Source of the DNA: Argentina anserina
Taxonomy: Eukaryota; Streptophyta; Magnoliopsida; Rosales; Rosaceae
Direction: 5' to 3'
NCBI RefSeq assembly: GCF_933775445.1
Contig: NC_065872.1
Coordinates: 8,928,001-8,992,000 of the forward strand
Length of the DNA: 64,000 bases
The notes beneath the pieces are model-generated. The model was not told the origin of the DNA. It did not search any database and was given only the letters and a program-made list of their open reading frames with translations. The translations under genes were made by a program, and so were the position numbers. This document shows, one piece after another, positions 1 to 11,400 of the stretch. Each line of letters begins with the position of its first letter. The stretch's first letter is position 1.

Positions 1-1565
1 TAGATATAGTTGTCAAGACAGTAAACACAGTATTGTGAGTGCAATGCTCAAATTTTCATTTTCACTTGAGCATTGAGCACACAACCCCCACCCCCACCTT
101 CGCCTTCGTTATGGGACTTCTATGATTGGAATCTTGAGAAATCTCTCGGTGTTGATATGTTGGTCCCATTGAAATTAATAAAGAAATCAGATCCCAGCTA
201 TGTATCTAGTTTAGCCAAGAGCTTTGAAAATTCATTTGACGAAAAACCTCTTTCTTTCTCTTTTTGGCGAAGACAAAACCTATTAGACTTGTACAATATC
301 TGCTATCACAGTTCACAACAGAGAAAAAAGAGGGTATGAAAATTACATGCAATTTAATGAATTTATGATCCAGAAATGGGCCACTGAAGGTGCTATGGCT
401 TCAAGTTGTTGGGAGAATAGCATGGTCCTCCCAAAAGAAGGTGCTTTTCAATAAGCGCAACTTGTTAGCCGGGATATGTCTTTGATATTCAGCATCATGA
501 ATGACTCCCCAACCCCAGTTCAGGGCCTTGACAATGATGGCAGTTCTTTGAAGTGCCCCGAGGTTTCCTGTTCTACATAGGAATGCAGGATCAGAACCCA
601 AATAAGGTTTTTTTTATGGACATCAATGTCATTTAGGGCACCATTTTCTACATACCTAAAGACTGTAAGCTGATGTAGTCCGCATTCCCCCGATCTCAGA
701 TCTAGTGCTGATGACAATGATGATCTTACGAACGAATTCAAGGTCATATCGGGTTGGTGTTGGACAATTGCAGGGCAGGCTTTGAAAGAGGGCGAGAACA
801 GCAGACTCTAAACTCTCTTTTCTTTTGAATCAGTTTGATCCTCGACCTGGGTGTTAGCATGATGCCGGTACCTGATCTTGTAGAATGATATGCCGCAATG
901 CAATGTGATTATTGATTGACCCATAAAAACTGAAAATGATAGTAAGCCATATATAAAATTCTGGAAGTATACATTTGGTTGAGCCTGATGGTTAGACTCC
1001 TCGTTTTCGTCTACCATTCTATCACCATTCTATAAAGTACAAGGTTTTGACATACTATACTCGTCATTATGCCACTATAAGTGGAAGAATTACAACCCAG
1101 ATTAAAAAGAATAACAAAAAAAAGATATAAAAAATCATCAAAAAGGGGGCGACTGAGAATCGCAGTTCTGCGCCTGCTGCTAATGCTCTAATCGCTAAAT
1201 TGGAACTGGTAGTCTACACAGCTGATAGTAAGCATTAGTCCCTTCTTTTATCCCAGCCAACCTTGCAGATGCGCACAGAAACTTAGAAGGCTAAGATGAG
1301 TCGGGAAACTCAAATTGGACAAACTGGCAAAGAATCAACAGCTGACTTCCGCCTTGGACAAGACTTTCAGCTAATTCCTAAAGAATATATAAGACAATAT
1401 CAATCAAAATTCTTAACGCACTATGTTTTGTTCCACATTCATCTTCTGCGTACTTCAAGAGTGGCATACCTCAGTTAAATGTTAGGCACATGATTTCTTG
1501 TTATGTTAGTCAATGATTGTTTACAGATGTCCAACTCAGCCAAAACACTGGTGATTAGTACCAGT
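1..1565. other. unassigned region downstream of the MFS gene
   Basis: I cannot assign a gene here. On the minus strand, open stretches run at 808-1017 (about 69 residues, one hydrophobic segment), 520-747 and 401-601. They have no family motif I recognise and no intron structure I could connect. On the plus strand, 76-339 reads as a short proline-rich peptide that lacks an ATG at its beginning. The stretch from about 1020 to 1565 probably includes the 3' UTR of the transporter gene that ends at 1566. These pieces could be remnants of a decayed gene or chance ORFs. Confidence 0.3.
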
Positions 1566-4237
1566 TCACAATTTGTGCCAGTTCTGATATGGTTGCTTCC
1601 CCCATCGCTTCAAGACATGCATACAACCAGCGGCTGTGAATAATCCAAGGGCAGCAAATAATATGATCGTTGAGTTTCCAATGTTATTGTGGTATTTTCC
1701 CTATAGTGGGAACAGCGAAAATCAGTAGATGGCATTTTAATCAATAGCTCAAATATAACTTATTGTTACAAAAGTTGGTTGCCACCATTTGTCACTACCC
1801 CACGGGAAAGAGACACTTGATCATTTAGTGAGAAAGAGACTAAGGAAATAAGGAAATAAAATAAAATAAAAATAAAATTCTCCCTAAAATGAAACACTTA
1901 CTTGCACCAGAAAAAGTAGAATTGCTGCATTTGCAGGGGCTTGAGAAAGGCTTATCATCCCTCCACGCAGTGCATTAGGCACGTACCTGTGAACCAAGTA
2001 GGAAAATTATCACATTGACATCAATATAACAGAAGTTGAATCTGATGTGTGTTAGAAGAGGTATCAGCTTCTTGAAAGGAAGGACTAGTTAATTTTACAT
2101 GGTTCTTAATCTGGCAAGTGAAGGCAAAATCACGCCCAAGCCAGCATGAAATATGCAAAATAGTGCTACTAGCATCCCAACTTCCTGCATGTCATCAATT
2201 AAAAGTTTAAGTTTCTGAATATCAAGAATCAAACAGAGCTCATGACTAAGAAGAATTTCATATTTCCAAGAACACAACAAATCCTAACCTGATAATCATA
2301 GGCAGTTATTGACAATACTAGCCCCAGTACAATGAATGCACATACTAAGCAATCCTCAGTTCTAAAGGATGAGATTCCACTAATGAGCCATGGGAATACT
2401 GTGCTTCCTAGCATTCTTGATCCCAGAAAACATGGATAAATCAACCCTAGGTGCACTTCTCGTCCATCAGCCTAAAATCACATGATGATAAAACAGAGAA
2501 AATAAATTAAATCATAGGAAGGTATTTAATGAGCATTGATTTAAATCCCTCTTTATTTTATTTTATTTCCTTAGTGAGAATTTGCATTGTACACCAGACT
2601 GAAGGCCTTGACTAACTAGAATTTGATTGGTTCAATTAGTGGAGAACAACAAGGAGAAGTGATTGATTCATTAACATATTAAGCAACCTAACTTTTACTT
2701 CAATAAGTATTTTGCTTTAGAATTTATATAGCATACCACTATTGTTGGGGCCCATAGTATCCAGAATACTGCCACAGAGAAGTGAAGGCAAGCTTGTGCC
2801 CATGCCAAAAGCCATATTCTTTTATCTGTCAATCAATATAAAGTAGCACCAGTAAGAATAAATACCAAATTCATAGGTAAGGACCCCGAACCTCACATCA
2901 TGCCTTGTAAGAATAGCAGCTTACGCATAAATTACATAATTGATGGCTTGGTTGTGCAAGAAACTTTTAACCAAAGATTTCCCTACAAGTTCTCATATCA
3001 TAACTGGAAAGGATAGCTGGCTTTACTATTCATTTAAGATTGTAGAAAATAAAATTGCCTCTCCTAGGACAGGGCGTAATATTAACATGCCTCACTGTTT
3101 ATGTATTCAAGCAGTAAAGTATTAAGCCACAAACAAAACAAAAAAGTAAAATGAAGCTAAAAACAGATAGCAACTCTTACCGCCAACAATGCATGCACGA
3201 AAAGATGCCGTATACTCCTTAAGAGCTACTTTATACGGAATTTCTTTCCATCCCTTGCTGAGAGAGACTAAGCTTACTACAGCCAAGAATATAGCTGCAG
3301 TGGAATGAGATGCCATACTCCTCCCCGCATTATTCCCAATGAGCCAATTTGAAAAAACCTGGCTACCAATAAGACATGCCGACTCGAAGAAACTCATCAA
3401 CCAAAATGTCTCACTCAGCATGTCTTGCCTGTGCCCTTGCTGCACAACATAACGAAAGTTGAACACACCAAACACATGGAGCATTATGCAATGAACCAAA
3501 TCTAGCAACCAACCTCTTCATGTTGAACCGCCATCCACGTCTCGAAACCGAACGAAAAAACAGAACTCGCGATAGACAAACAAATGCTAGCCATCCAAAC
3601 ACTCGGATGAGGGACAATTCTCTTCAAAAAGCCAACAAGTAAGTGCAAAAAGCAAAAGAAGAAGCACACTTTCTTCGGACCTCTACACGAAAATCAAAGC
3701 AACAGAATCAATACAATGTTCTAACACTAAGGCAATTCAACAACAACAAACTCGAAACCAAGACTAGCACCATTTTCAGCACTCACATTAAATCACAAAG
3801 CACACCTAACAAAGAACCAACAGAAATCGAAGCCGAAAACCCTACACAGAGATACAGCACCATTTTCTCTTTGCGCAATCCGTAATAAGCTAGCTCAAAT
3901 TCACCGAACACTGACCACAGTCCTTCCATAACTGAATCCAACAGTCCGATCACTCGGTCAATCAAAAATGAAAAACCTAACCACCACTTGAGGAAATGAG
4001 AGATCTTCAAAACGGCGTCGTTTAGTTACCTGAGGCGAGGGAGTAGAGGAGGAGGAAGTTGCGCTGGAACCTATACGACGAGGCGGAGGGGGAGGCGCCG
4101 TGGTCGAAGAGCGAGGGAGGTTTGGCGGTGCCGGAGGCGTAGGGGAAGAAGAGGATGGAGAAGAGGGAGGCGAAGAAGATGAAGACGTAGAGCGCCGGGC
4201 TCGGTTCCCAGACGGAGGCCTCAATCACCACCGCCAT
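1566..4237 (-). CDS. MFS transporter, molybdate-anion (MFSD5) family
   Basis: Predicted polytopic membrane protein of the MFS_5 family, whose characterised members are molybdate-anion transporters. The ATG is at 4237. I read nine exons: 4030-4237, 3787-3931, 3514-3682, 3181-3439, 2737-2825, 2289-2471, 2099-2184, 1902-1986 and 1566-1700. All junctions are GT-AG and the sum is 1359 bases, giving 452 residues. That is close to the Arabidopsis homolog At1g64650. Family landmarks include the start MAVVIEASVWEP, then FQRNFLLLYSLAS, MEGLWSVFGEFELAYYG, HRQDMLSETFWLMSFFE and a basic C-terminus ending NWHKL. The substrate is inferred from the family; molybdate transport is not shown for this copy. No frameshift or stop interrupts the model. 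A CT microsatellite lies upstream in the likely 5' UTR. Confidence 0.93.
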
Positions 4238-4400
4238 TGATTCCGATTGAGAATCAAAACACGGGAGCTTTCTAGAAACTGAGAGAGAGATTGGGAGCCA
4301 CCATTCGGCTTCAGATCTCAGAATTGGAAAGAAAGAAGGATTTTTGAGATGTGAAAAGGGCCTCTCTACGTAAGATTGTAACTACTACCATCTTCTCTGA

Positions 4401-4427
4401 ACTCTCTCTCTCTCTCTCTCTCTCTAT
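4401..4427. repeat. CT dinucleotide microsatellite
   Basis: Run of about 13 CT units roughly 165 bases upstream of the transporter ATG, within its probable 5' UTR or core promoter. On the gene's strand this is a GA repeat, common in plant 5' leaders. Confidence 0.85.
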
Positions 4428-4439
4428 CACTGTTTATAT

Positions 4440-5452
4440 ACGTAGATACACAGTGAGCACTGTAGCTCGAAGCTCTAAAACGGCGTCGTTTGCGTGGGGG
4501 AGATTTTGTTATGAAATTTTGAGCTTTTGAGAGTATCAATGCCTATATCCAGTGATATTGTGTACGTTTTTTGATAAATGATACAACTAATGTGTGTAAT
4601 CTATAAGCTAAATGTGTGACTAGTCAATGTTACAATCTAATGAATTGGACTGCAAAAATGATAGCAAAGAGATATTAGGTGACAAGAAACTAGATAGATG
4701 TTGATCAACATATAAACATTGATCAAGCCGTGACTGAAAACTCGATTGATTTAACCCAATCACAAAAATATATATCTTCTGGTATCATATGTAGAACACA
4801 ATCGAGGTTCATGAGACTTCAAAGTCAAGAAATTGCATGTAGCTTATCTAACCAACTATTCTCATGAAATGCATGTAGAGCTTTTGAGAGTATGATGGGT
4901 CTTGTACACTTTTCTTTTTCTTTTTTGTGTGTGTGTGTGTGAATCAAACAGTGCGAATGTAAAATCATTGTGTGGATAAAGTTATCTATGAGCATCAATT
5001 ATTGTTGAGGCTAAAAGAATTATTGTAATCACTTTAAATGAGATTTGTACATATAATTTCGTGATATGTTTAGATTTTGAGTTTGGTTCGCACACAGTCT
5101 TTAATTTTCATGAACTGTATTTCATGTGACGAATCTCGCAAATTCTTTTCATTCCTTTTTTTTTGGTATCTAGTTAGCCATGGAAAAACTTAGCTAAGAA
5201 ACAGACTTGTCCAGTTGTCCCTAGTACTGCTGTGTCGATTAAGACCGCTGAAATGAAGATGCTAGTGCACGCTCCTTTGATGTCGAATATGTATTTCTTG
5301 TAATCAATTGTGATGTCGCAGTACGTGCTGTCTAAGTTAACCTAGCTAGCTAGCTGGTTCAACCTTGTCAATCTCCATCAAAACATAAATTAACATAATA
5401 TTTCATTTCCCATCATTATAAGTTTATTTATAATAGTGGTACGTTTACGAGA
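4440..5452. other. intergenic, nothing recognised
   Basis: AT-rich DNA upstream of the transporter gene. It holds a short GT run near 4925-4940. I see no ORF with family motifs and no repeat boundary. Confidence 0.5.
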
Positions 5453-5666
5453 ATTCACTTTGTTATACCAGCAGAAACATGTAGTAGTGGTAACAGACTG
5501 TTGTGATTTAAGTAAGGTCTGGAGTTTGAAACCTTGTGGATGCAATACCATGCGCTGAGAGAGTCAACCCATGTACAGAAACCGTCAAAGACTCGAAATA
5601 GATGACTTGTAAAATGATATGACCCCGATATGTCAAATCTTTAAAAAAAAAGATTCACTTTGTTAT
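5453..5666 (+). mobile_element. tRNA-derived SINE with 14-bp target-site duplication
   Basis: The unit runs from 5467 to 5652 and is flanked by perfect 14-bp direct repeats (ATTCACTTTGTTAT at 5453-5466 and 5653-5666). Its head carries RNA polymerase III promoter-like boxes: a box A (TAGTGGTAACAG, about 5486) and a box B-like motif (AGTTTGAAACC, near 5523). The 3' end is A-rich (about 5642-5651). Target-site duplication, pol III boxes and A-rich tail together define a SINE. It lies just past the stop codon of the S-protein-homolog pseudogene. Confidence 0.82.
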
Positions 5667-5885
5667 GTTATTAACTTATTATATAGAACAATATGCTCGA
5701 TTTTTCGGCGGACAAGATCTACGTCCACACCAATGATCTCCCCAGTGGTCGTTGTGCAACCATATTCCGGTTTCTCTTACGCTCCATATCACATGGACTC
5801 CATGATATTCGGGAACATCCTCAGCTGTATACCCGATGAAGTCACCTTCATAATTCCGACCATCGCTGCTAGCTACTCTGGTACC

Positions 5886-7054
5886 GAGTGATGGAGGATA
5901 GTAGAAAACTAACCGGGTTGTAGCCTCTGTTCGAAATATCAGCGATATCGCTGATATATTGCCGATATATCGCTGATATTTCGAATCCGATACGATAAGA
6001 GCATATCGGTCAAAATTTATCGGTCAATGCAAAAATGATGGTCAACGGTCAAATATCAGTCAAACTTTGATATATTTTTTTTTCAATTTTTGTTTAATTT
6101 TTTAATATTTATTTCCTTTTTTAAAAAAAAAACTTATATTTTTTTTCCTTTTTTCATATATATTTTTAATTTATATATTTTTTAAATATATATGATGAAT
6201 TTCAAGTCTAAATAATCATTCTTAAATACCTATTTTTATTATTAGATGTTGTTCGTGTACTTTAATTGTCATTAAATCAAGTATTTATTTTCTTTAATTT
6301 ACTTAGTATCTTTTTTAGTTTATTTGGTACATATTGAAGTATAATTTTATAAATTTTATTGAAAATAAGCAAATTCAATAAAACCGATATATCCCCGATA
6401 TATCGTTTTACCTCTCGACCGATACGATACCGAAAACGATATTTAGACCATTGGCTGTAGCCCAGGAGGTTAATCCACCTTACTCTACTTGAATAGGCTT
6501 GATTATGCTATATTCAACTTCTTAATGTCTCATAGCCCGGTGTCTTCATATGACAACTTCTCTTTAATTAAGCCATTGCAGCTTAAAACAGCTACAAAAC
6601 TATGATTAATTTGATTAATTTACAACCAAGTAGGTAACTCGGCACCCAGGCCACTACAAGCTAGAAACAAGATCTTATGATTCTTAATCAAATTAAGATT
6701 TTATCAAAAGGAAAATATTATTTAATATTCTGTTTGGAACTGTCGACCTAAATTTTCTTCTTACTAGCCTAGTTGTTCCATTTAACGATCGACATGGAGA
6801 CATGGAGTCTTGGGTCTCAATCCTAAGCAATTATTCTTACTATCAACTATCAATAATTTAATTTTAGTGTTATAATTTATAATATTTTTTGAATTGGATA
6901 TTAGAATAAGTACCATTTTCTTCCAATTTCTTCAAAGAAATAAAATATTTTGTAGTGACGAAATTTTTTAGGGAAATCTAGTTAATAAATTTCTGATTCT
7001 TTATCAAAGTATAAACTTAGCCCGGTCTAATTTAAAATCCTAACTCCGTTCATG
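5886..7054. mobile_element. hAT-like insertion, 8-bp TSD, inside the S-protein pseudogene
   Basis: An insertion of 1169 bp flanked by the 8-bp direct repeat CTGGTACC (5878-5885 and 7055-7062). An 8-bp duplication is typical of the hAT superfamily. The ends share only a loose inverted similarity (left GAGTGATGGAGG, right end inverted CATGAACGGAG). No transposase is seen, so it would be non-autonomous. It carries a nested MITE at 5926-6452. Confidence 0.6.
5926..6452. mobile_element. Mutator-like MITE rich in CGATATAT motifs
   Basis: A 527-bp non-coding element flanked by a 10-bp duplication with one mismatch (GGTTGTAGCC at 5916-5925, GGCTGTAGCC at 6453-6462). The ends form imperfect inverted repeats around AAATATC. 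Both terminal parts are packed with CGATATATCG-like palindromes and the centre is very AT-rich. A 9-10 bp duplication suggests the Mutator superfamily. There is no coding capacity. Confidence 0.68.
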
Positions 7055-7456
7055 CTGGTACCTAGACCCTAGTCCAGCACATCCACAATGTTCCCAAGTT
7101 TAGCCGGAATTTGAATTCCGATTGTTGATTAGGATCAAGCTGACGTTCAACAGTATTAGTACCCGAATCACACTTGAAGTTGAGCACATCTATGTCGTTG
7201 ATATTGTTAATAAAACGAACAAGGTACTTATGCCCCCAGATGCCTTCTCTGGTTCTGCAGTTGCTTTGCCCAAAGGCTATAATACAAGGAAGAGAACAAA
7301 AGAGTAGAAATGCCATGTTGAGCTTCCCTTCATCTTTCTAGCACTCGATACAAAATCTCCAATACAAAGTGTGTTTTTAAAGCAGAATAATACTTAATGC
7401 ATTTCCCCTTTCAATTAATTGCGCTTATGGATTAACAATAATAATAATAAAAATAA

Positions 7457-7722
7457 ATTACCGACCACTCTTTATAATTTGAGAGTTTCGACAATTTAGT
7501 TCTAAAGTTTTTAATTTCGACTAATCACTTCATATACTTTCAATTTCCGACCAATTGGTTCATCTCGTCTTTTTTTTTCACTAACGGTCATTTTAGACAG
7601 AAGGAGACGGGATAGACTAATTGGTCGAAAATTGAAAATAAATGGAGTGATTGATTGAAATTGAAAGTTTTTGGAGTAAACTGTTGAAACTCTCAAACTA
7701 TAAGACAATAATTTGTCCTAAA
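7457..7722. mobile_element. foldback MITE with arms of about 110 bp
   Basis: The left arm (from about 7457) and the right arm (to about 7722) are inverted copies of each other. For example TTTGAGAGTTTCGACA on the left matches TTTGAGAGTTTCAACA on the opposite strand at the right, and ATTTCCGACCAATTGG matches ATTTTCGACCAATTAG. The arms meet near 7570-7620 with almost no spacer. The single-stranded form would fold into one long hairpin. No ORF of note. Confidence 0.7.
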
Positions 7723-8237
7723 AAAACAGGAAAGAATGTGCAATAACTTGATGAATTTGTAAGAATATTGCAAGAGTTTAACTTCTTATTAGCCCTATCT
7801 ACTCCTACTATAGTAATTGCCAGGTATATATTTCGTAAAACTACTGAAAATCCCTTAACAAATATCAAAATACAGATACTTTCTAATTAGCAATGATAGA
7901 GAGGGCTAGCTTCCTCATATTTGGGGCTCTCTTTTCGGGATTGGAAAAAGTTACGTCATAGAATGCCTAGAAGAACCAAGCAGCGCAATTTACTTTCAAG
8001 AAATAATTCTCATCAGCCCGTGCTGCATTTCCAGAATGATGCTTCTGATGCTAAAGCTGATGCTTGCTAATTAAATGGCGATAATGTTTCATTTTAACGT
8101 TGGAATTTGCACTTGTTTATAATTATTTAGGAATTAGGATGATGCTATTCGATCAGCAGAATGAAAGTGAAGCGAACTTTTTTAGTCTTTTACAAAACCA
8201 TACTCGTGGAAAAACCACGGGAAGCTTGCTAGTTTAT

Positions 8238-9087
8238 GTTGAGGCTCTTTTTTTTTTTGAATAAAGTGCTTGTATGACTATCCTTTAGCCTATATTAAAC
8301 TATTAATGAAACCGTCGAATACAAAGGGAGGACGTGAAGCCTAAATCCCTGATTACACATATCTGAAATAATATCCGAAGTCTCTACAAACAAGTACTCA
8401 ACGAAGCACCAACTAGAAAAAAAACATTACTCTAATGGCGACTCTATTTGCTTCGAAACAACGGTGACATATGAGAGAACACATTAGATATGTATCGCTT
8501 AAAACGATGAAACATCGCTTACATATCCTAATGTCTAATAAAGCAGCTCTCATCCTATATTGCCGCAAAAAAATTAATCCGATAACACTTAATCTCACCC
8601 TGCCACTAGGCGGCAACGACCATTTGACGAAGCAAGAAAATGGCCGCCTACTTAGATTAGACAAGGCACAAAGAGTGCACACATGGATACGAAACCCGAC
8701 TCCCCTACGCAACTATTGTAGGAAATTATTAAACAAAACAACCAACTAAACATAGGAAATAAAACAGCAATTTGAGTAAGGCCCATAAAAAGAGCCCAAC
8801 TCGTATTTTCAGGCCAGACTTGGCCCAACAAAAATATCCAGCCCACAACTAAAGATCCGCTAAGAAGGCCCAGAGATTGAACCCGTTACTGCCCTGCCGT
8901 TGCACAGAAACCACCACCACTCCATCACCCAGACCCATACGCCGCCTCCACAAAATGTCCCTGACAACCACCGAAAAGAAAATGCCGACAGAGAACCGGC
9001 AACCCTGCCCTTCCACCATCAAACCCTTGAGACTTAGGTGCCCAGATCGTGGAGAAACAGAACCACCAACGATCGTTAAGGCTCTTT
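8238..9087 (-). mobile_element. non-LTR retroposon, poly(A) tail and 13-bp TSD
   Basis: The insert occupies 8251-9074. It is flanked by 13-bp duplications with one mismatch (GTTGAGGCTCTTT at 8238-8250 and GTTAAGGCTCTTT at 9075-9087). Its left end is a poly(T) run (8251-8258), so the element is oriented on the minus strand with a poly(A) tail. A homologous copy occupies about 49480-50460. The content looks like an internally deleted LINE: short ORFs, no reverse transcriptase. Confidence 0.7.
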
Positions 9088-9500
9088 GTTGATGAGATGT
9101 AAACACTACTCGATGATTAATTGTGTGTATATATCTATCGATCACACAACTAATAGAAGTCATTTGTGTGATTAATTAGGACAACTGCATGCTAATTATT
9201 TTCAGACCAAAAGAGTTGTAAAGAAACGAAGCTAATGATTCAAATTAGAAGAAATTAAAGACTCTAGAAGGAAATACATCGCGCCAAGAATAGAGTAATA
9301 CCAGTTTAACATCATTTAATTAACGTTTATTAACATATCCATCCTTATTAATTGGTACATAAAAATGTAGGACTGTAGGAGGCAAAGCCAAGGCTGAGGA
9401 TAGCCAGAGGCTAGAGCACGCTCGTCTCAACAACAGTACAACACCAAATTAATAAAGGGGTAATTCATTATACACCAGATTAAAACTCTTTTCTTCTTGA

Positions 9501-9928
9501 TTACCAACTATACTTTAAGGTATACTCACCGCTGTCGGTGTTGCACAACCACATTCCGGTTTCTTGTGCGCTCCATATCGCGTGAACTCCACCATGCCAT
9601 AAGAAGGAACGTCATAACGTCTAAACACTGGGAACGAATCGACTGTGTGATCGGGACCCCCGCTACTACTCTGGTACCAAGTTACGCACTGGAACTCAGT
9701 ATTGAGTGCTGCCCGGAATCCCCATTCCCACTCTTGATTGGGAGCAAGCTCACGAGGACCAATTTTATTTCCATCTGAGGAACAAGTGAAGGTGAATACA
9801 TCTTTGTCAATTGTCATTGATATTGTTCACCATACGAACAAAGTAACTTGTGCCCAAGGATAAACCTGGAGCTGTTGCTTAGCCCTAAGGCTAATGCAAG
9901 AGAGAGCACAAAACAATACAAGTGCCAT
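9501..9928 (-). pseudogene. S-protein homolog pseudogene (frameshifted)
   Basis: Second copy of the S1 self-incompatibility family, same strand as the copy at 5679-7316. Both begin with the same context around the ATG (TGCCATGTTGAGCTTCCC on the coding-complement side). The start at 9928 reads MALVLFCALSCISLRA, a signal-peptide-like segment. The family strand FVRMVNNIND is found only after a frame change, followed by DVFTFTCSS and ELAPNQEWEWGFRA. The C-terminal AIWSAQETGMWL needs another frame change. At least two frameshifts are therefore present and no full protein can be made. Tandem duplication with the neighbouring copy is likely. Confidence 0.8.
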
Positions 9929-10692
9929 GTTGAGCTTCCCCCACGGTTTCACGCATGCTTTTGTAGGAAACGAATTTCACATAAACGGGAAATTAATTAA
10001 CCTTTACCGTTTGGTTTCTGCTCCATTTTTGGGGGAATTTGATGAGTACGTATGACTCTCTCCTATCTCATCGAGTGTATCGCTTAGGGGCACGTTTATT
10101 AAACCGTAATGAGATTGAGAAGAAATGAGAAAGAGAATTAATGAGATAGAGGAGGAGTCATTCTCATGTCATGTGTTTACTTGTTATCTGGAATAGAATT
10201 CAATCCATAGATTGATTTCATTTTTTTGTTTACTAACATGTAGAAATATGAATTATAATAAGACTAATTACGGGACACCCTTACATATAATTCAACAATA
10301 AACCAATTTACATCCTAGTACATATAAAATCATCAAGGTATACCCTCTGACCCTGTGTGAATTTTTTGAACTGATATGCTAATTTTGAAATCCAAATGAC
10401 CAACAATATTACTAAATTCACACTGCCAAATAAGTCAACAAGAGTGTTTCAACAACGAAATAGTTTGTTATGGTCAATTGAAAAGAAATAGCCCTTCCAC
10501 ATTTCTTGCAACTACATACTCCAAATACAAGAATTGAAAAACCCAAGTCCTTCCGGTGCAAGCTTGGGAAGGCTCATTTTTTTCGCTAACGTAATGAACA
10601 AAACTTGTGCAGAGACTGAAGAGAGAGTGATGATGACCAAAACCTTCTATTAATAATTATGATAATAGCATACACTCACATAGTTGTAAACC
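9929..10692. other. intergenic, possible hAT MITE end near 10086
   Basis: Mostly featureless. A stretch starting near 10086 (GGGGCACGTTTATTAAACC) resembles one end of hAT-type MITEs, but I could not find a matching inverted end. Confidence 0.3.
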
Positions 10693-10920
10693 CGCTACAA
10701 CAGATAATGACTTTGGCGACAACCCAAAATTGTCATATAAAGTCTATATTTCTCGCTTAATTGGAAAAGTAACAACTAAAAGTTTTCGCAACCAGTTGTT
10801 GCTTAAAGTGTTTCACAGATTGTCAAAAGTAATGAAAATACACATTTATCGCTTTTGCAATATGTGAGACAATTGCTTCCTCACATATGACATATAGCGA
10901 GAAACATAAGTTTATTGCAA

Positions 10921-11400
10921 AAACCATATGTGTACGTCACATATTTCATTGGAGAGACTTTATATTTGTTACAATTTTGAATTTCCGAGGCTTTATTTAC
11001 GTCGCATATTTCATTGGCGAGACTTTATATTTGTTACAATTTTCAATTTCTAAGGCTTTATTTACGTCGCATATTTCATTGGCGAGACTTTATATTTGTT
11101 ACAGTTTTAAATTTCTGAGGCTTTATTTACGTCGCATATTTCATTGCCGAGACTTTATATTTGTTACAGTTTTCAATTTCTGAGGCTTTATTTACGTCGC
11201 ATATTTCATTGGCGAGACTTTATATTTGTTACAGTTTTTAATTTCTGAGGTTTTATTTACATCGCGTATTTCATTGGCGAGACTTTATATTTGTTATTGT
11301 TTTCAATTTCCGAAGCTTTATTTACATCACATAAAGTAATTTGTAAGACTTTATATTTGTTACAATTTCGATAACCGAGGTTTCATTTACATCGTGTATT
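10921..11400. repeat. 65-bp tandem repeat, about 7 copies, CACTA subterminal region
   Basis: The segment TATTTCATTGGCGAGACTTT recurs at intervals of 65-67 bp (landmarks at about 10948, 11014, 11079, 11144, 11209, 11274 and 11341), with more degenerate copies at the edges. Subterminal repeats of this type are usual binding sites for CACTA accessory proteins; that role is inferred. An open frame of about 98 residues through the array is a by-product of the repeat length. Confidence 0.85.

Larger units (their letters stand above)
5679..7316 (-). pseudogene. S-protein homolog (plant self-incompatibility S1 family), split by an insertion
   Basis: Members of this family are small secreted cysteine-containing proteins related to the poppy S1 self-incompatibility protein; most are of unknown function. 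The N-terminal half (7316 to about 7062) has a signal-peptide-like start (MAFLLFCSLPCIIAFG), then the VRFINNI strand and the FKCDS motif typical of the family. The C-terminal half (5885-5679) reads YHGVHVIWSVRETGIWL and reaches a stop at 5679. The halves are separated by an 1169-bp insertion (5886-7054) bounded by the 8-bp repeat CTGGTACC. Even with the insertion removed, a stop lies near the junction, so the gene was probably already damaged. A related pseudogene lies at 9501-9928. Confidence 0.8.

Noticed and set aside
3958..4224. Serine/proline-rich minus-strand ORF of 88 residues
   Set aside because: An alternative frame of exon 1 of the MFS gene, whose correct frame matches the family from the ATG at 4237.
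5619..5891. 90-residue plus-strand ORF
   Set aside because: It is antisense to the C-terminal part of the S-protein pseudogene, which matches the second copy in the opposite direction.
6651..6662. CACTACAAG motif as a left end of the CACTA element
   Set aside because: The following bases do not match the right terminus; the CGCTACAACAG sequence at 10693 matches better over a longer stretch.
10086..10260. Possible hAT MITE end (GGGGCACGTTTATTAAACC)
   Set aside because: No inverted partner or target duplication was found, so a bounded element cannot be supported.
10887..11183. 98-residue plus-strand ORF
   Set aside because: It is a translation through the 65-bp tandem repeats of the CACTA subterminal region and repeats the same peptide.
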